DNA of 64,000 nucleotides from Balamuthia mandrillaris (lineage: Eukaryota > Discosea > Longamoebia > Balamuthiidae). Both the position numbers and the translations under genes were made by a program. Below the pieces are notes generated by a model. That model had not been told where the DNA came from. It did not search any database and saw only the letters and a list, made by a program, of their open reading frames with translations. Location of the stretch: assembly GCA_031835245.1 (NCBI GenBank), contig JAVKOQ010000215.1:24827-88826 (forward strand), read 5' to 3'. This document shows, piece after piece, positions 1-10,227 of the stretch. The first letter of the stretch is position 1. Each line of letters begins with the position of its first letter.

Positions 1-294
1 GCAATGGAATTGGAGAAGAAGGAGGAGCTATTAAAGTTGCGAGAGAAGAGGATCAAAGAACTGTCTTCAAAGGTTATGAAGCAGAAGGAAGCCGGCACGA
101 TAGAGAAACAGAAATCCCTTCCTACCAGCAGTACTGACAGCAACCTACGGTCAAAGAAAGTGGAATATCGGCGTTCGTTGAACAGTATAGACCCAGCCGA
201 CATTTTTAATTACGACAAGAATGCTGAACTCACAAAGAAGAAAGAATGGAAGGTTAGTAAGTTTGGTTATTTTTCTTAGCTTCCCCGTTACATT

Positions 295-334
<40 letters not shown>

Positions 335-614
335 TCGTTGACAATTGTAGTTGGGCCAGCGAAGGCGGGTAAGCGTACAGAAAGCTGCCAACGACCTTTT
401 TGTGTGTCTCAACAGTAACCTTCAAAAGCCCGAACGTATGTTATCTATGTATTTGTGTTCTTTGTTACCGATTATTTTTGTCCATTTATTTGTTTTGTTA
501 ACATGAACGCTGATTTCCTTGTCCGCAACAGACTTCAAACTGAACACAAAGCAATGGGACACACTGAAAAGCCTGATAGCAGAGATAGACAAAACATTGA
601 ACACAGCAGAATGA
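1..614 (+). CDS. 3' end of a coiled-coil gene, unrecognised (partial)
   Basis: The gene enters from the left edge. Exons run from the edge to 252, 351-435 and 532-614, in phases 0 and 1, ending at a TGA. The first exon encodes a highly charged Lys/Glu-rich helix typical of a coiled coil (ELEKKEELLKLREKRIKEL), then a more globular part with the phrase DPADIFNYDKNAEL. The last exons read LGQRRRVSVQKAANDLFVCL and end in a helix DTLKSLIAEIDKTLNTAE. Intron 1 carries a (CT)n run just before its 3' splice site, as in many genes here. I do not recognise the family. The start and N-terminus lie outside the window. Confidence 0.55.
297..332 (+). repeat. (CT)n microsatellite in intron
   Basis: Perfect CT dinucleotide run inside intron 1 of the first gene, immediately upstream of its 3' splice site at 350. 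It lies in the sense orientation, so it lengthens the polypyrimidine tract. Confidence 0.95.
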
Positions 615-692
615 AGAGCGTAAGCCCACTCTGCTTTTTTCTCCTCCTTGTACATTTTCTTTCGTTTTTGTTTGTTTTTTTTTGTATCAATT

Positions 693-1187
693 TCATTTTA
701 TTTGGTTTGAATCACTTGAGTCATCGTCCTCATCAAAAGAGTCCCGTCTAGACGGAGGCAACACATCCCCTTCCTCCAATATATGCAACTTGAACAGCCT
801 CTTCTCCGCAACAGGCAAGGGAATGGCATCCCACTCTTTTTGTGTGACCTTTGCCCCACCAATGCGCGCTTCCCTTGCCGACACCCAATCCAACTGTGCT
901 CCCCTTAAGTCAGCCCGTGAGAAGTAAACGTCCTGAAGATGAACCCCTGTAAAGTCGGCACCTCGCAGGTCGGCGTCCTGGAACTTGGCGTGAGTTAGGT
1001 GAGAGTCTGTAAAGTCGGCACCTCGCAGGATTGCTTTCTGGAAGAGGGCGCCCACGCAATCCGCACCCCGCCACCGAGTATGCTTCAGATGGGACTCCCG
1101 AAGGTTGGCGTATTGGGCCTTCACGCCAAGAAAGTTGGCGTGGGGAAGGCTAGCTCTCTGTTCATTCAATCGTCCACCATTTTAGGT

Positions 1188-1229
<42 letters not shown>

Positions 1230-1235
1230 AGAGAG

Positions 1236-1280
<45 letters not shown>

Positions 1281-2112
1281 ACAAAACAAGAGTGCAGAAT
1301 GGCACAAACCATAAGAACGGCTTTCAGCAGCTTGGCTCTTTTGAAGTTGGCGTGATGGCCAATGGCCTTACGGAAGGAGCTGTTCTTCAAGTTGGTACGC
1401 TTGAAATTGGCATTGGAGATAAAGGCCTTATTGAAGTTGATGCCCTCTAGCTGAAGGTTGCGGAGGTCCAGGCCTATCAGTCGCAAGCCGTTCAGGCAAA
1501 TTTGCCGGTGATGAAGGATAAACTCTTTGCGGGTTAGGTCGGGCCGGTTCTTAGCCAAACATAGGTCTATGACTGGCTGCACCTGAAAGAACATGGCTTC
1601 ATGAAGGATACCCTCCACGCTTCGCTCATCTTCCACTATCAAATTCCCGTAACGCAGATAGTTCAAGCTGAATGATGACCATTTGGTTTTAGTGATACTT
1701 GATGAAGAGGAAGAGAGTAAACCACGTACATAGGAGCGAAGAACTTGGGGTCACGATCGATAAGAATAGCACCAGAAGGGTCGCGGCAGCTGTCCAGGTG
1801 CCCACTTACCAGCTTTGCAAGCATAGAACGCTCGTCCACCATCAACGTGGCTTTGCTGGTCTGAAATATCTGTCCGCCGACGTTCAATGTGACCCAATCA
1901 GCGCCATGGATCACAAAAGCTCGATCTTCCTCTTCTTCTGTTGCCTTGTTCCGCCTTAGATTCAAGGGACTTCCTCTTTCTTCCTTTTCTTTTTCAGGTG
2001 TAGCAGCAGCGGTCGTGCATGAGCAGCCAACGACCGCCAAAGACCGACCATGGTTACTATCCGCAGCTGCCGAACCGCTGATTTGCTCCTCTTGCTCCAC
2101 TGTCAAACGCAA
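693..2112 (-). CDS. BTB/T1 domain plus pentapeptide-repeat protein, KCTD9-like
   Basis: Three exons (2112-1730, 1667-1310, 1157-693) give 401 aa, close to the 389 aa of human KCTD9. Residues about 75-165 form a BTB/T1 domain (DWVTLNVGGQIFQTSKATL, then IDRDPKFFAPILNYLRYGNL, the last part joined exactly across intron 1). From about residue 200 the protein runs in five-residue steps of the A(N/D)Lxx type (ANFKR AKLLK AVLMR ASLPH). The five-residue register continues across intron 2, which confirms that splice. KCTD proteins are usually oligomeric substrate adaptors for cullin-3 ubiquitin ligases; pentapeptide repeats form a right-handed beta helix. The KHA-type N-terminal region of KCTD9 is not evident. 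The tail is acidic. Confidence 0.9.
1190..1277 (-). repeat. (GA)n tract, (CT)n on the gene's sense strand
   Basis: Nearly perfect dinucleotide repeat inside intron 2 of the BTB/pentapeptide gene. On the transcribed (-) sense strand it is CT, upstream of the acceptor at 1158. Confidence 0.95.
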
Positions 2113-2349
2113 GCTGAGATTAGTGAACCCACAGTTGCACGTTGTTGATTTTAGTTAAAAACAAAAAAAAAACTAAGCGGTTATACTTTGTCCTGGTGGT
2201 GGTGGTGTGAATGGCGCGTGCTCGCTCATTTGCTTCGGCTTTCTTCCTCCTTGCCGCTGAGCATTACAGGGGCATGATAATTTTTCTTCAAAGAAATCAA
2301 TTATTATTAATTATTATTGGAATGTTAACAATTTTTCTCTCTTTTGTGA
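2113..2349. other. intergenic spacer
   Basis: AT-rich spacer between two co-directional genes on the minus strand: upstream of the BTB/pentapeptide start and downstream of the TRIC-like stop. I see no further gene. It should hold the promoter of the first and the 3' end of the second. Confidence 0.6.
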
Positions 2350-3586
2350 TTATTGTTTTTTCGGTTTGTCTCTGCTGCTTGTGCTATTGCTGCTGCTGCT
2401 GCTGCTGGCTTGCTTGTTGTTGTGGTTGTTGTTACCGCCATGGGCGGGATGACGATAGTTGCTCTCCATCTTGAGCAGAATGGCCTCGAGTGGGGTGAAG
2501 GGGTCAAGCGTCAAGCCGTAATAGTCCAAGAAGCACCAAACGATGAGCACCACGCCCAGCACCACCTCCGAGTACCACTTGGCATGCTGCTGGATGGCCT
2601 CCAGGTTCAGTATCATGTCGAGAGGCATTCCGGACGGCATGTAGGCCATCACCATCTTCTCAGCTAAACCGTGCTGCAAAGCGTAGACCAAGGCGCTGCT
2701 TAGCAGTGATACCTTCGCCGCGCTTCCGCCAACATCAGCATTGAGGAAAGAAAAGAACAACAAGGAAGGAAGGAAGGCGGGAGGAAGAAAGAGAGAAAGA
2801 AAGGAAGAAACGACAAGAAAGTAGTACACTAAACAGCTGGAGGTCTTTGGATAGCTGAAAGCTTTGCCCTCCAGTTGATGGAGTACCGCTCCACCACAGC
2901 CTTGCGAAGAGTAGGCGAAACATCAGCGTTAGAAAAGCAAGCAAGAAATGGAAGCGAGGAGGATTTGGAACCAACCGCCAAGGGTGCCAGCCACAAGGGC
3001 GGCCATCACGGAAGGGTACGCTCGAGTGCCTACTTCCACGGCCCATAGAATGGACCTCACCCACAACACAGAGCTCAACAACAGCAACACATGCTGCGCC
3101 ACTTTTGTCTCCAACAACCACCGCAGGGGACCCACCTGAAAGATTAAGAACCTAGAGAACAACGCAAACAGTAGAAAAAAAAAAGTTAACAAAACGTAGC
3201 ACTGGGTCGGATTCTTTAAGAAGCACAAACCAGCCAAGCATGGCCAGAGGCAGCCCGTTGTTGGCAGTTACCCAGGCAGGAGGACTCTGCAGAACGAAGA
3301 GAGAGACCAACGTGGAGCCAGCAAAGGTGAACAGGGCGGTGGATATCATGCTGTAGGCGAGCAGGCCCGCTGCCTCCCTGCTGAGGGGGGCGTAGCCACT
3401 GGCGGAGGGAGACAGGTACGAAAGGCGCCGCCGGCGCAGGCAGACGTCGATGATCCACGCCGCGTCAAAGATCAGATCGGGAGAGACCACCAGAAACCAG
3501 TGAAACCAGAAGAGCATCAACGATGCCCCTTCCTCATTGGCAGCAGCAATAGTTCTGCTGCCCCCACTTCCAACCGGTGCTTCCAT
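2350..3586 (-). CDS. TRIC-type (TMEM38-like) trimeric intracellular cation channel
   Basis: Four exons (3586-3191, 3135-2976, 2900-2828, 2722-2350) in phases 0, 1 and 2 give 333 aa. Family signs: an early membrane segment ending in RRRR; a helix followed by SPPAWVTANNGLPLAMLGWF (compare the EPP...NN...LLA..WY pattern of TRIC channels); LRFVGPLRWLLE at the exon 1-2 joint; then AYPSVMAALVAGTLGG and CGGAVLHQLEG, matching the glycine-rich GT.xG.GG motif of the second pore repeat. The C-terminal part has the two closing membrane helices and a Ser/Asn-rich tail with a basic end. TRIC channels are endoplasmic reticulum K+ channels that balance charge during Ca2+ release. Similarity is moderate and rests on motif order, so a distant relative is possible. 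Confidence 0.7.
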
Positions 3587-3672
3587 CTTATCCTTCTTTC
3601 TTTTTCTCTTTAGCGCAAAGGTGTTTCCTGTCTTTCTTTTTTTAAAAGGCGGCTTTGTTGTTTAATCCTTTA

Positions 3673-5268
3673 TCAGTATTTTTTGAGGGGAGAAGCGGTG
3701 GTGGTGGTGGCGGCGGCGGCGACGGCGACGGGAGGGTCTGGCTTGCGTGGTTGTTGAGAAAGTAGCAGCTCCTTGGTCTCGTGGGCGATCTGCCACTCCT
3801 CATCCGTTTTCACAAGGAGCACTTTAGGGTGCATGTTGGTATCCTTCTCTGCCTCGCGTTGCAGCTCGACCACGCCCCTCCCGGCGTTGCTGCTGTTGCA
3901 GTTCTTGTGACGATCCAGGTGGATGCCCAAACACCCCATGCCCTCGCATATGGCCTCACGAACGGGTGCTGAGTTCTCTCCGATCCCGCCTGTGAAGATG
4001 AGAGCATCCAGCCCGCCCAAAGCCACGTAGTAGGAGCCGATGTACTTTTGCACGCGGTAGACAAAGACACGAAAAGCAAGCGAAGCACGGTTCCTTTCCT
4101 CTGGCGTTCCCTCTTTCATGAGACGCACGACGTCCCTCATGTCATCGTGACCGCAGAGCCCAACCATGCCGCTGCGTTTGTTGAGCAGCTCTTCCAGTTT
4201 GTCCCAGTGCTTGGCCTCTGTGCCCACCGTATGTCCTTTTCCCTCTTCTTCTTTCCCTCTCTTACCTCCCTCCTTCTCTTTCTTCTTGGCCTCTTCTTCA
4301 GTGATATGCTCCAACAAGAGAGGCAAGACCATGGGGTCCACATCACCAGAACGCGTGGCCATGGCAAGCCCTTCCAACGGGGTGAAGCCCATTGACGTGT
4401 CCACGCTACGGCCCTCTTGGATGGCACAGACACTGCAGCCACTGCCCAGATGAAGAACGATTAGTCGAAGCTGCTCCAACGGTCTTTCCATGTGCTGAGC
4501 AGCCTTGTTCGCCACGTAGCGGTAGCTGCTCCCATGAAAGCCGTACTTGCGGAGCTTCTTCTGTTGGATCACGGACCAGGGCAGCGCATAGCTATACGCT
4601 TGTGGCGGCAGCGTTTGGTGAAACGAGGTATCAAAGACCCCCACTTGTGGAGGCATCTGATGATCGCCAGAAGAGAGGAGCTTCTGGGATAGTTCAACGC
4701 CCATTAGATTGGCGGCGTTGTGAAGGGGAGCCAACTCTGACACTTGCTTGAGGACTTTCATGGAGTCCTTGGTCAGGAGGATTGGCTCTGTGTAATGCCA
4801 GCCATGAACCACTCGATGGCCAACCGCCCACACTTGGCCTTTGTCACGGAGAACTGGTGGTGGGCTTGCTGTTGTGGTAGAAGGTACTTCTTCGTTGCTA
4901 CCATTTATGAAGAAGAGATGAAACATATGCTGCAGCGCTGCTTCGTGATCTTGCAACTTGCATTTCGTCTTCTCTTCCAGCTTCAACTCCTCAGCCGCAA
5001 ACGAGGAAGCTGACGATGATGGTGATAGGTGCAAGGAATAGCTAAGAAGGGCTTTGCCATCTGCCTTCCCAATGTCCTCGATATGGCCAGAAGCACAGAG
5101 CCGAAGGCTCTCCTTCTCAAAGACCTTACATTTCAGGCTCGAGCTGCCAGTGTTCACCACCACGATCTTTTGTTGTTGCTCCATGGCCTTCAAAGCTTTG
5201 CATTTCAACCAAGCACCAAACTCCTCCTCCCCCCCCCTGCTGGACCTTCCAGTTAGTTCCTTTGGCAT
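3673..5268 (-). CDS. ackA: acetate kinase
   Basis: Intronless gene. The ATG at 5268 (MPKELTG) gives 531 aa; a later ATG at 5184 starts directly at MEQQQKIVVVNTGSSSLK, the phosphate 1 motif, and fits bacterial starts better. Motifs in order: NTGSSSLK, HRVVHG, FDTSFH, KYGFHGSSY, HLGSGCS, DTSMGFTPLEGL, RSGDVDP, GGIGENS. The enzyme interconverts acetate plus ATP with acetyl phosphate plus ADP; a few protists have a PPi-dependent form. The motif KYGFHGxSH has Tyr instead of the second His. A Lys/Glu-rich insert follows RSGDVDP, and the C-terminus has an Ala/Thr-rich extension. The lack of introns in an intron-rich region fits acquisition from bacteria (inference). Confidence 0.93.
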   Translation of the reverse strand: MPKELTGRSSRGGEEEFGAWLKCKALKAMEQQQKIVVVNTGSSSLKCKVFEKESLRLCASGHIEDIGKADGKALLSYSLHLSPSSSASSFAAEELKLEEKTKCKLQDHEAALQHMFHLFFINGSNEEVPSTTTASPPPVLRDKGQVWAVGHRVVHGWHYTEPILLTKDSMKVLKQVSELAPLHNAANLMGVELSQKLLSSGDHQMPPQVGVFDTSFHQTLPPQAYSYALPWSVIQQKKLRKYGFHGSSYRYVANKAAQHMERPLEQLRLIVLHLGSGCSVCAIQEGRSVDTSMGFTPLEGLAMATRSGDVDPMVLPLLLEHITEEEAKKKEKEGGKRGKEEEGKGHTVGTEAKHWDKLEELLNKRSGMVGLCGHDDMRDVVRLMKEGTPEERNRASLAFRVFVYRVQKYIGSYYVALGGLDALIFTGGIGENSAPVREAICEGMGCLGIHLDRHKNCNSSNAGRGVVELQREAEKDTNMHPKVLLVKTDEEWQIAHETKELLLSQQPRKPDPPVAVAAAATTTTASPLKKY

Positions 5269-5585
5269 GCTGCTTGCTTTCCTCCAGTTTTCGCCGTGTT
5301 TTCTGCGTAGTTGGCAACGAATCGACAATTTCAATCGTATCGAATAAAATTGAAAGAAATTAGAGATTATTGTCCGCACAAAAGATTATATCGACGAACA
5401 GAGAAAAGAGGGACCAAGAAGAAGAAGAAAGAAAGAAAACTGGCAGACACAAGCTTGTTTGTTTGTTTGTTTGGCCGCAAAGAAAGAAAGTGTGGCGCAA
5501 GCTACGAGGAGAGGAGGGGAAAGCCACAAGAGCATGAGCAGCAACCACAAACCTTTCTTCCTTTCCTAGCTTACGGTTTCGCACG

Positions 5586-6914
5586 ATGCACGCGCTTCAC
5601 TCCACCCCGTTGAGCATAATCTCGGACATTGTTGGTTGGATTTACTTCCTGGCGTGGTCCTTTTCGTTTTATCCTCAGGTTTGCTTTTTTTCTCTCTCTC
5701 TATAGTGAACTCGTGTTTCTGCTTCGTCTTCCTTTCCTACTGTATTTAAAAATCGTTTTTGTTTTAAAAAAAAGGTTTTCGAGAACTGGAGACGCAAAAG
5801 TGTGATAGGATTGTCCTTTGACTTTTTGTTCTTCAATATCACGGGTAAGAACATCAAATCTCCCACTCCGCTTTTTGTTCCTCATCACTAAACACAACCA
5901 CTCGATCCGATTCGGCTTTGTGTTGTGTGTGTGACAGGTTTTGTAAGCTATACCATTTACAATGTGACGCTCTATTGGGTTGACTCGGTGAAGGACGAGT
6001 ATCTGGAGAAGCACGGCCCTCCCTTGCCTATCAACTTGAACGACGTCATCTTCGCGCTGCATGCGCTTGCACTTACTTCATTCACCATCTTTCAATGCTT
6101 TATTTACGAGGTACATTATGCTCTTGTATTTATCTTTGCCGAGCCGAGAGAAGAGAGAGAAGAGAAAGAAAAGGCCGAGAGATAAACGACAGCGAAGAGC
6201 ACGCAGAAGAGAATAACTGACTTTTTTTTTTTGCAGAGAGGAGACCAGCGGATATCCTTCAAGACGTTTGTGGTCATGTCAGCGACGTGGGTGGCCATCA
6301 GTTTTATGCTTATACTGAGCGGCTGTGAACTTATTTCTGACCTTGTCCTCGTCAACTTCTTTTCCTATGTCAAACTTGGCGTCACCTTCACCAAATACGT
6401 TCCTCAGGTTAATGTTTTCTTCATCCTCCTCTCCTTTCTTTCTCTTGTTTTTTTTTTTTGTCTATCCGCTTGCTTCTCACTCTGGTATTTGTCGTAGGCA
6501 TGGTTGAACTATAAAAGAAAGAGCACGGTTGGTTGGAGCATCGGTAATATTCTATTGGACTTCACCGGTGGCCTGTTCTCCCTCTTCCAGATGTTACTCG
6601 ACAGCATTAATGCCGGCAACTTTAACATCTTTGTGGGTGACATTGCCAAACTGGGTTTGGCCATTTTCTCTCTTGGCTTTGACATCCTTTTTATGGTCCA
6701 ACACTATGCCCTCTACCCAAGGTGGAGAGGCACCGTCACTTTTTCCAGCCCCGAGGCAACTTTTTCAGTAACCGATACAGCAACGGCAACAGCGTCGACA
6801 ATATCGGCAGCAGAAGATGAAGAAGATGTGTTTACTGATCAATATCAGGCCCAACAACGCATTCCTTTCCTCTCGACCCAACAACCACTTCCCACCACAA
6901 GGCCAAGAGAGTAA
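5586..6914 (+). CDS. CTNS: cystinosin, lysosomal cystine/H+ symporter
   Basis: Five exons (5586-5678, 5775-5844, 5938-6110, 6237-6407, 6498-6914) give 307 aa. Both PQ-loop motifs are present: SFYPQ at the end of exon 1 followed by VFENWRRKSVIGLSFDF, and TFTKYVPQ at the end of exon 4 followed by AWLNYKRKSTVGWSIGN. The closing part LLDFTGGLFSLFQ ... FDILFMVQHY is diagnostic of cystinosin. Seven membrane segments are expected. The long glycosylated luminal N-terminus of the human protein is missing: the protein begins only about 15 residues before the first helix. The C-terminal tail is Thr/Pro/Gln-rich, with no clear GYDQL-type lysosomal signal. It is divergently arranged with acetate kinase, about 300-400 bp apart. 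Confidence 0.95.
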
Positions 6915-7263
6915 CCTCCATTGGTATGGCCATTCATAGACTCTACGGTCTGTCGCTATGGATATAGCTCCAAAGTACGACGTCGGCCCTGCTCGTTGAA
7001 GGACCAAAAGGCGACTTGTGGTCTCTCTTTTTGCAAACCAAAAGGATAGAGCTGATGAAAAGAAAGAGAATCGCTTTTGCGTTGTTTATTTCAACTGAAG
7101 GTGGTTTCTCCAAAATCTTGCGAGTCTTGTGCATTCCCGATATCCCTCGCCAACATATTATAAACATCTCTCGCTTTCTCTCTCTCCTCCTCTTCTCTCT
7201 GCTCTGCTTTCACTCATCAGATTTGGTCGACAATATTTCTGCGGACAACAACAAGAAGAAGAA

Positions 7264-8199
7264 ATGGAACAAGAAGAGGAGGAGAGCCAGCCCACCGCTG
7301 AGGTGTTGAAGGCGATACAAAACAGCAGTCGTAACATCCTGCGAACAGCTTTGCAATGCAAAGTAGGGGCTATAGATGCCACCTCCTTTCATCAATGTAC
7401 AAAAGGAAGAGGCTTGGACACCGAAGAGCAAACGAGAGCCAGACAAGCACTGCTGTGGTGGAGCCGCCATGAACAGTGGCTACAACGACAAATCTTGGAG
7501 TACGAGGCCACCATCGAACGAAAGAAACGAATGTTGCGCCAAGGCATAAAACTTCATGGCGCCACCAGTGTTCAACAAGCTGGCAGCGCTGCTGCTCTGG
7601 AGACAAGACTTGAGGCGTTGGAACAGGAAATCAGACACTTGCAAGAAGAACTGTACACTCACTCTGAAAAGGCGGCTAGAGACAAACGGCTGGTGAGCGC
7701 AGTGCAAATGACCCCAATAGCGGGTGGCTGCGTCTTTCTTCAAAGCAAACCCTCTGCGGAGGAAGAACAGCTGAAGCTGATGGCTCTGCAGCGGGACCGA
7801 AGGGCCTCTGAGGTGATGGCGCACCACTCTATCTTGAGGAAGCTGCGAGAGGACAACAAAGAGCTGCGCATTGCCAACCAGCGCTCCACCGAACAAAACC
7901 AACAGCTGTGGCGACACCTCCAAGCACTGCTCTCCATTACCTCTCCTTCTTCAGGCGGCAAAAATGTTGAACGGAGAGGAAAGCGTGCTGTGAGAAAAAC
8001 AAGAGCAAGTGAAGAGGAAGAGGAGGAAGAGGAGGAAGAGGAGGAGCTGACAGCAGCGGAGCAAGTGGAGCTGCAGCGAGTTCGCAATGTGTTAATGAAG
8101 CGGGTCTTTCAAGGGTTAGTCTTGGAGAGTGGCATCAACTGGGCCAAAGACCCGCGCTTGTTGCAACTCATGCTTGCTGTGGAACAAAGCGAGGGTTGA
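7264..8199 (+). CDS. CENPH: kinetochore protein CENP-H (Fta3-like)
   Basis: Single-exon gene of 311 aa. The ATG at 7264 is chosen because the upstream in-frame extension is a CT-rich leader of 5' UTR type. Most of the protein is coiled coil (LETRLEALEQEIRHLQEEL; LRKLREDNKELRIANQRSTE), followed by an acidic Glu run and a conserved end: VLMKRVFQGLVLESGINWAK then DPRLLQLML. This end matches the CENP-H/Fta3 C-terminal signature (FQ.L...SG..W..DP.L..L). CENP-H is part of the constitutive centromere-associated network that links CENP-A chromatin to the outer kinetochore. No intron is apparent. Confidence 0.75.
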   Translation: MEQEEEESQPTAEVLKAIQNSSRNILRTALQCKVGAIDATSFHQCTKGRGLDTEEQTRARQALLWWSRHEQWLQRQILEYEATIERKKRMLRQGIKLHGATSVQQAGSAAALETRLEALEQEIRHLQEELYTHSEKAARDKRLVSAVQMTPIAGGCVFLQSKPSAEEEQLKLMALQRDRRASEVMAHHSILRKLREDNKELRIANQRSTEQNQQLWRHLQALLSITSPSSGGKNVERRGKRAVRKTRASEEEEEEEEEEEELTAAEQVELQRVRNVLMKRVFQGLVLESGINWAKDPRLLQLMLAVEQSEG

Positions 8200-8422
8200 G
8201 CTATCGCCAACTCTTGTTTCATTCGTTCCTCGTTCTCATTAGGGGCTTATCTCTCTTCTTCTTCTCTCTCGCTCTCTCTCTCTCCGTCTCTATCTCTCTC
8301 TTTCTCTCCTCTCGTTCTGCTTCTCTCTCGTTTTCTCTCTCTGGTCATTGCACATGTTGGAGAGGTGTTAGTTCATGATAGAAGAGGCAGCCAACAAAAC
8401 AAAACGAGCTTTAGTGGCGTAG
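8200..8422. other. convergent 3' spacer with CT-rich tract
   Basis: Spacer between the stop of the CENP-H gene (+) and the stop of the small gene on the minus strand. It holds an imperfect CT-rich run (about 8260-8340). No gene seen. Confidence 0.6.
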
Positions 8423-8913
8423 TCAGGTTCCTCGTCCATCGTCATCTTCTGCAAAGAAAGGATTGGACGAGAAAGGTTGTTAGTGAAAAAACAAGACTAT
8501 CACGCACAAGTTTTCTTCAGCGCATCATACCTTCCTCCTCCAGTAGACTCTCTAGCACCAAAGGGCCGTGCTGACTTACTCCGGATATAACAAGCGGCCT
8601 TTTTCGTTGCGAAGGATGAGAGACGGAAAAATAGGAGGCTAGTCTTTCATTGGGAAACAAGGAGCACAAAGTACCTTCCTACTGTGTCAACGGCATTAGT
8701 TTGAAGATCGTGAGCGATCGTTCGCCTGAGATTGGGTTGGCTGGTGGAGGCGCTGGTAAAAAATGAGAAATACGTGCTGGAGGAATAGGTGGCCTGTGGA
8801 GCATACGCGCAAGAGGTTCGCATGTTCTTCGAGAAAAAACGACCCCCATTGGCAGCGCGCAGAGGGGCCGCAGAGCGTGCCCGCCAACCCCCTCCTCCTG
8901 CTTGTCTAAACAT
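8423..8913 (-). CDS. small hypothetical protein with possible mitochondrial presequence
   Basis: Three exons (8913-8683, 8570-8531, 8448-8423) join in phases 0 and 1 to give 98 aa. The N-terminus (MFRQAGGGGWRARSAAPLRA) is basic and rich in Arg, Ala and Ser without acidic residues, like a mitochondrial targeting peptide. The rest reads ...NLRRTIAHDLQTNAVDT|HGPLVLESLLEEE and ends in Asp residues. I do not recognise a family. The splice model was chosen only because it keeps frame, so the C-terminal exons are uncertain. Confidence 0.35.
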
Positions 8914-8954
8914 CTTCCGTTGCGTTTTTCTTGATGGTAGACTTCAAGACGACA

Positions 8955-9122
8955 TGAAGAGAACAACGAAAGGTAGGGAGAGAGGAGTAAGCGGGAGTGG
9001 AAAGAACGAGCGAAGGAGGAAGCATGGAACAGGTGATTCGTTTCCAACTAGAAGCAGCTCAACAATCCATCATCCACATGGGGAGAACAACGAAAGGTAG
9101 CGAGAGAGGAGTAAGCGGGAGT
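8955..9122. repeat. direct duplication of about 40 bp
   Basis: The phrase GAGAACAACGAAAGGTAG followed by GAGAGAGGAGTAAGCGGGAG occurs at about 8957-8996 and again at about 9081-9120, differing by one base. The copies are about 124 bp apart in the spacer between the P0 gene and the small gene upstream. A local tandem duplication is the simplest reading. Confidence 0.8.
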
Positions 9123-9196
9123 GAAACAAGAGAGAGGATAAGAGAATGGCTAATTTTAAAAGGGGCATGAAGGTGTATTATGACTGTCACAACAGT

Positions 9197-10227
9197 TTAA
9201 TAATCGTCATCATCGCCGAAGAGACCACCTCCTCCCAAATCTTCCTCGACTTCCTCTTCCTTGGTCTCCTCCTTGGCAGGAGCAGCAGCAGCGGGAGCAG
9301 AAGAAGCGGCAGGGGCAACAGCAGCAGCAAAGGCCTCGGGGTTGGCGAGCATGTGCTTGATCTTGTCAGCGCGGGGGAAGGAGTACTCAGTCTCAACGGC
9401 AACGGCCAACAGGGACTTGAAGCCGTTAATGATGGAGTGAGGGAGAGAGGCGAGGGTGGGCACGCCAATCTCCAAGCTGAGGGCAGCAATGTTGTTGACT
9501 CCCTGACGGAACTTGTTGAGCAAGTCGTCATCGGTAAGATCCAAGATGCTGGCATCGTAGATGTTACCGTTGTCGTAGACGGTGGTTACGCTAAGACCAT
9601 ATTGGAATGGCTTAATGTCCAACATCTGCAACAGAGTGGCCTGGGAGACAGTCACCTTCTGACCAGCCTTAATCAAGGGCACGTCACTGAGGATTTCAAT
9701 GGCACCCCTGTTAATCTTGGTCTGGATGGACAAAGCTTGGAAGAAGCTTGTCTTGGTGGGCTCCTGGCCGGTGGGACCAGCGGGCACAATGACGTCCACA
9801 GGTGAGACGGCACCAGCCTTGGCAGCGGCCTGCACCTTGTTGTCAGAGATCTTGTCGCGGACCTTGGCGAGCTCTCCCTTGGTGAAGACGAAGCCAATGT
9901 TGCCGTAGACGTAGGGGAGAATTCCCTCAAGCTTGGGGTTCTTCTCAAGCTGACCCCTGATGGCCTTCCTCATCATGGTCTATACATGTAGGGTTGTAGT
10001 GATGAGCAGAGTGCACAACCAAAAATGAAAAATCTTGCGAAATAGATACTTACGTTCTTTCCCATGAGAATCACAGCATCCTTGCGGACAGAGGCCCTGA
10101 TGCGCTGCATGTGGTTAGAACCGACGTTGTCGGCCTGAACCAGCAGGATCTTGGGGTACTCCTCCAGGAGACCCTGCAAACGGGCGAAGTAGTTCTGCTT
10201 TCTCTTGGCCTTATCTCCTCCGGACAT
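9197..10227 (-). CDS. RPLP0: 60S acidic ribosomal protein P0
   Basis: Two exons (10227-10054, 9979-9197; phase 0) give 318 aa, the usual length. The start [20 protein letters not shown] and the core ([64 protein letters not shown]) are typical. P0 anchors the P1/P2 stalk on 25S/28S rRNA and recruits GTPase factors. An Ala-rich hinge and acidic stretch are present, but the extreme C-terminus reads [16 protein letters not shown] instead of the near-universal SDDDMGFGLFD: the acidic block lies after, not before, the GLF core. The intron starts after the codons for MGKN, and the coding sequence shows a marked G/C-ending codon bias. Confidence 0.97.

Noticed and set aside
4-279. Clathrin light chain as identity of the first gene
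   Set aside because: The coiled coil with EWK and NDL looked suggestive, but the C-terminal order does not match the family well enough.
9146-9805. 219-aa plus-strand frame opposite P0
   Set aside because: Antisense shadow of the strongly codon-biased P0 gene.
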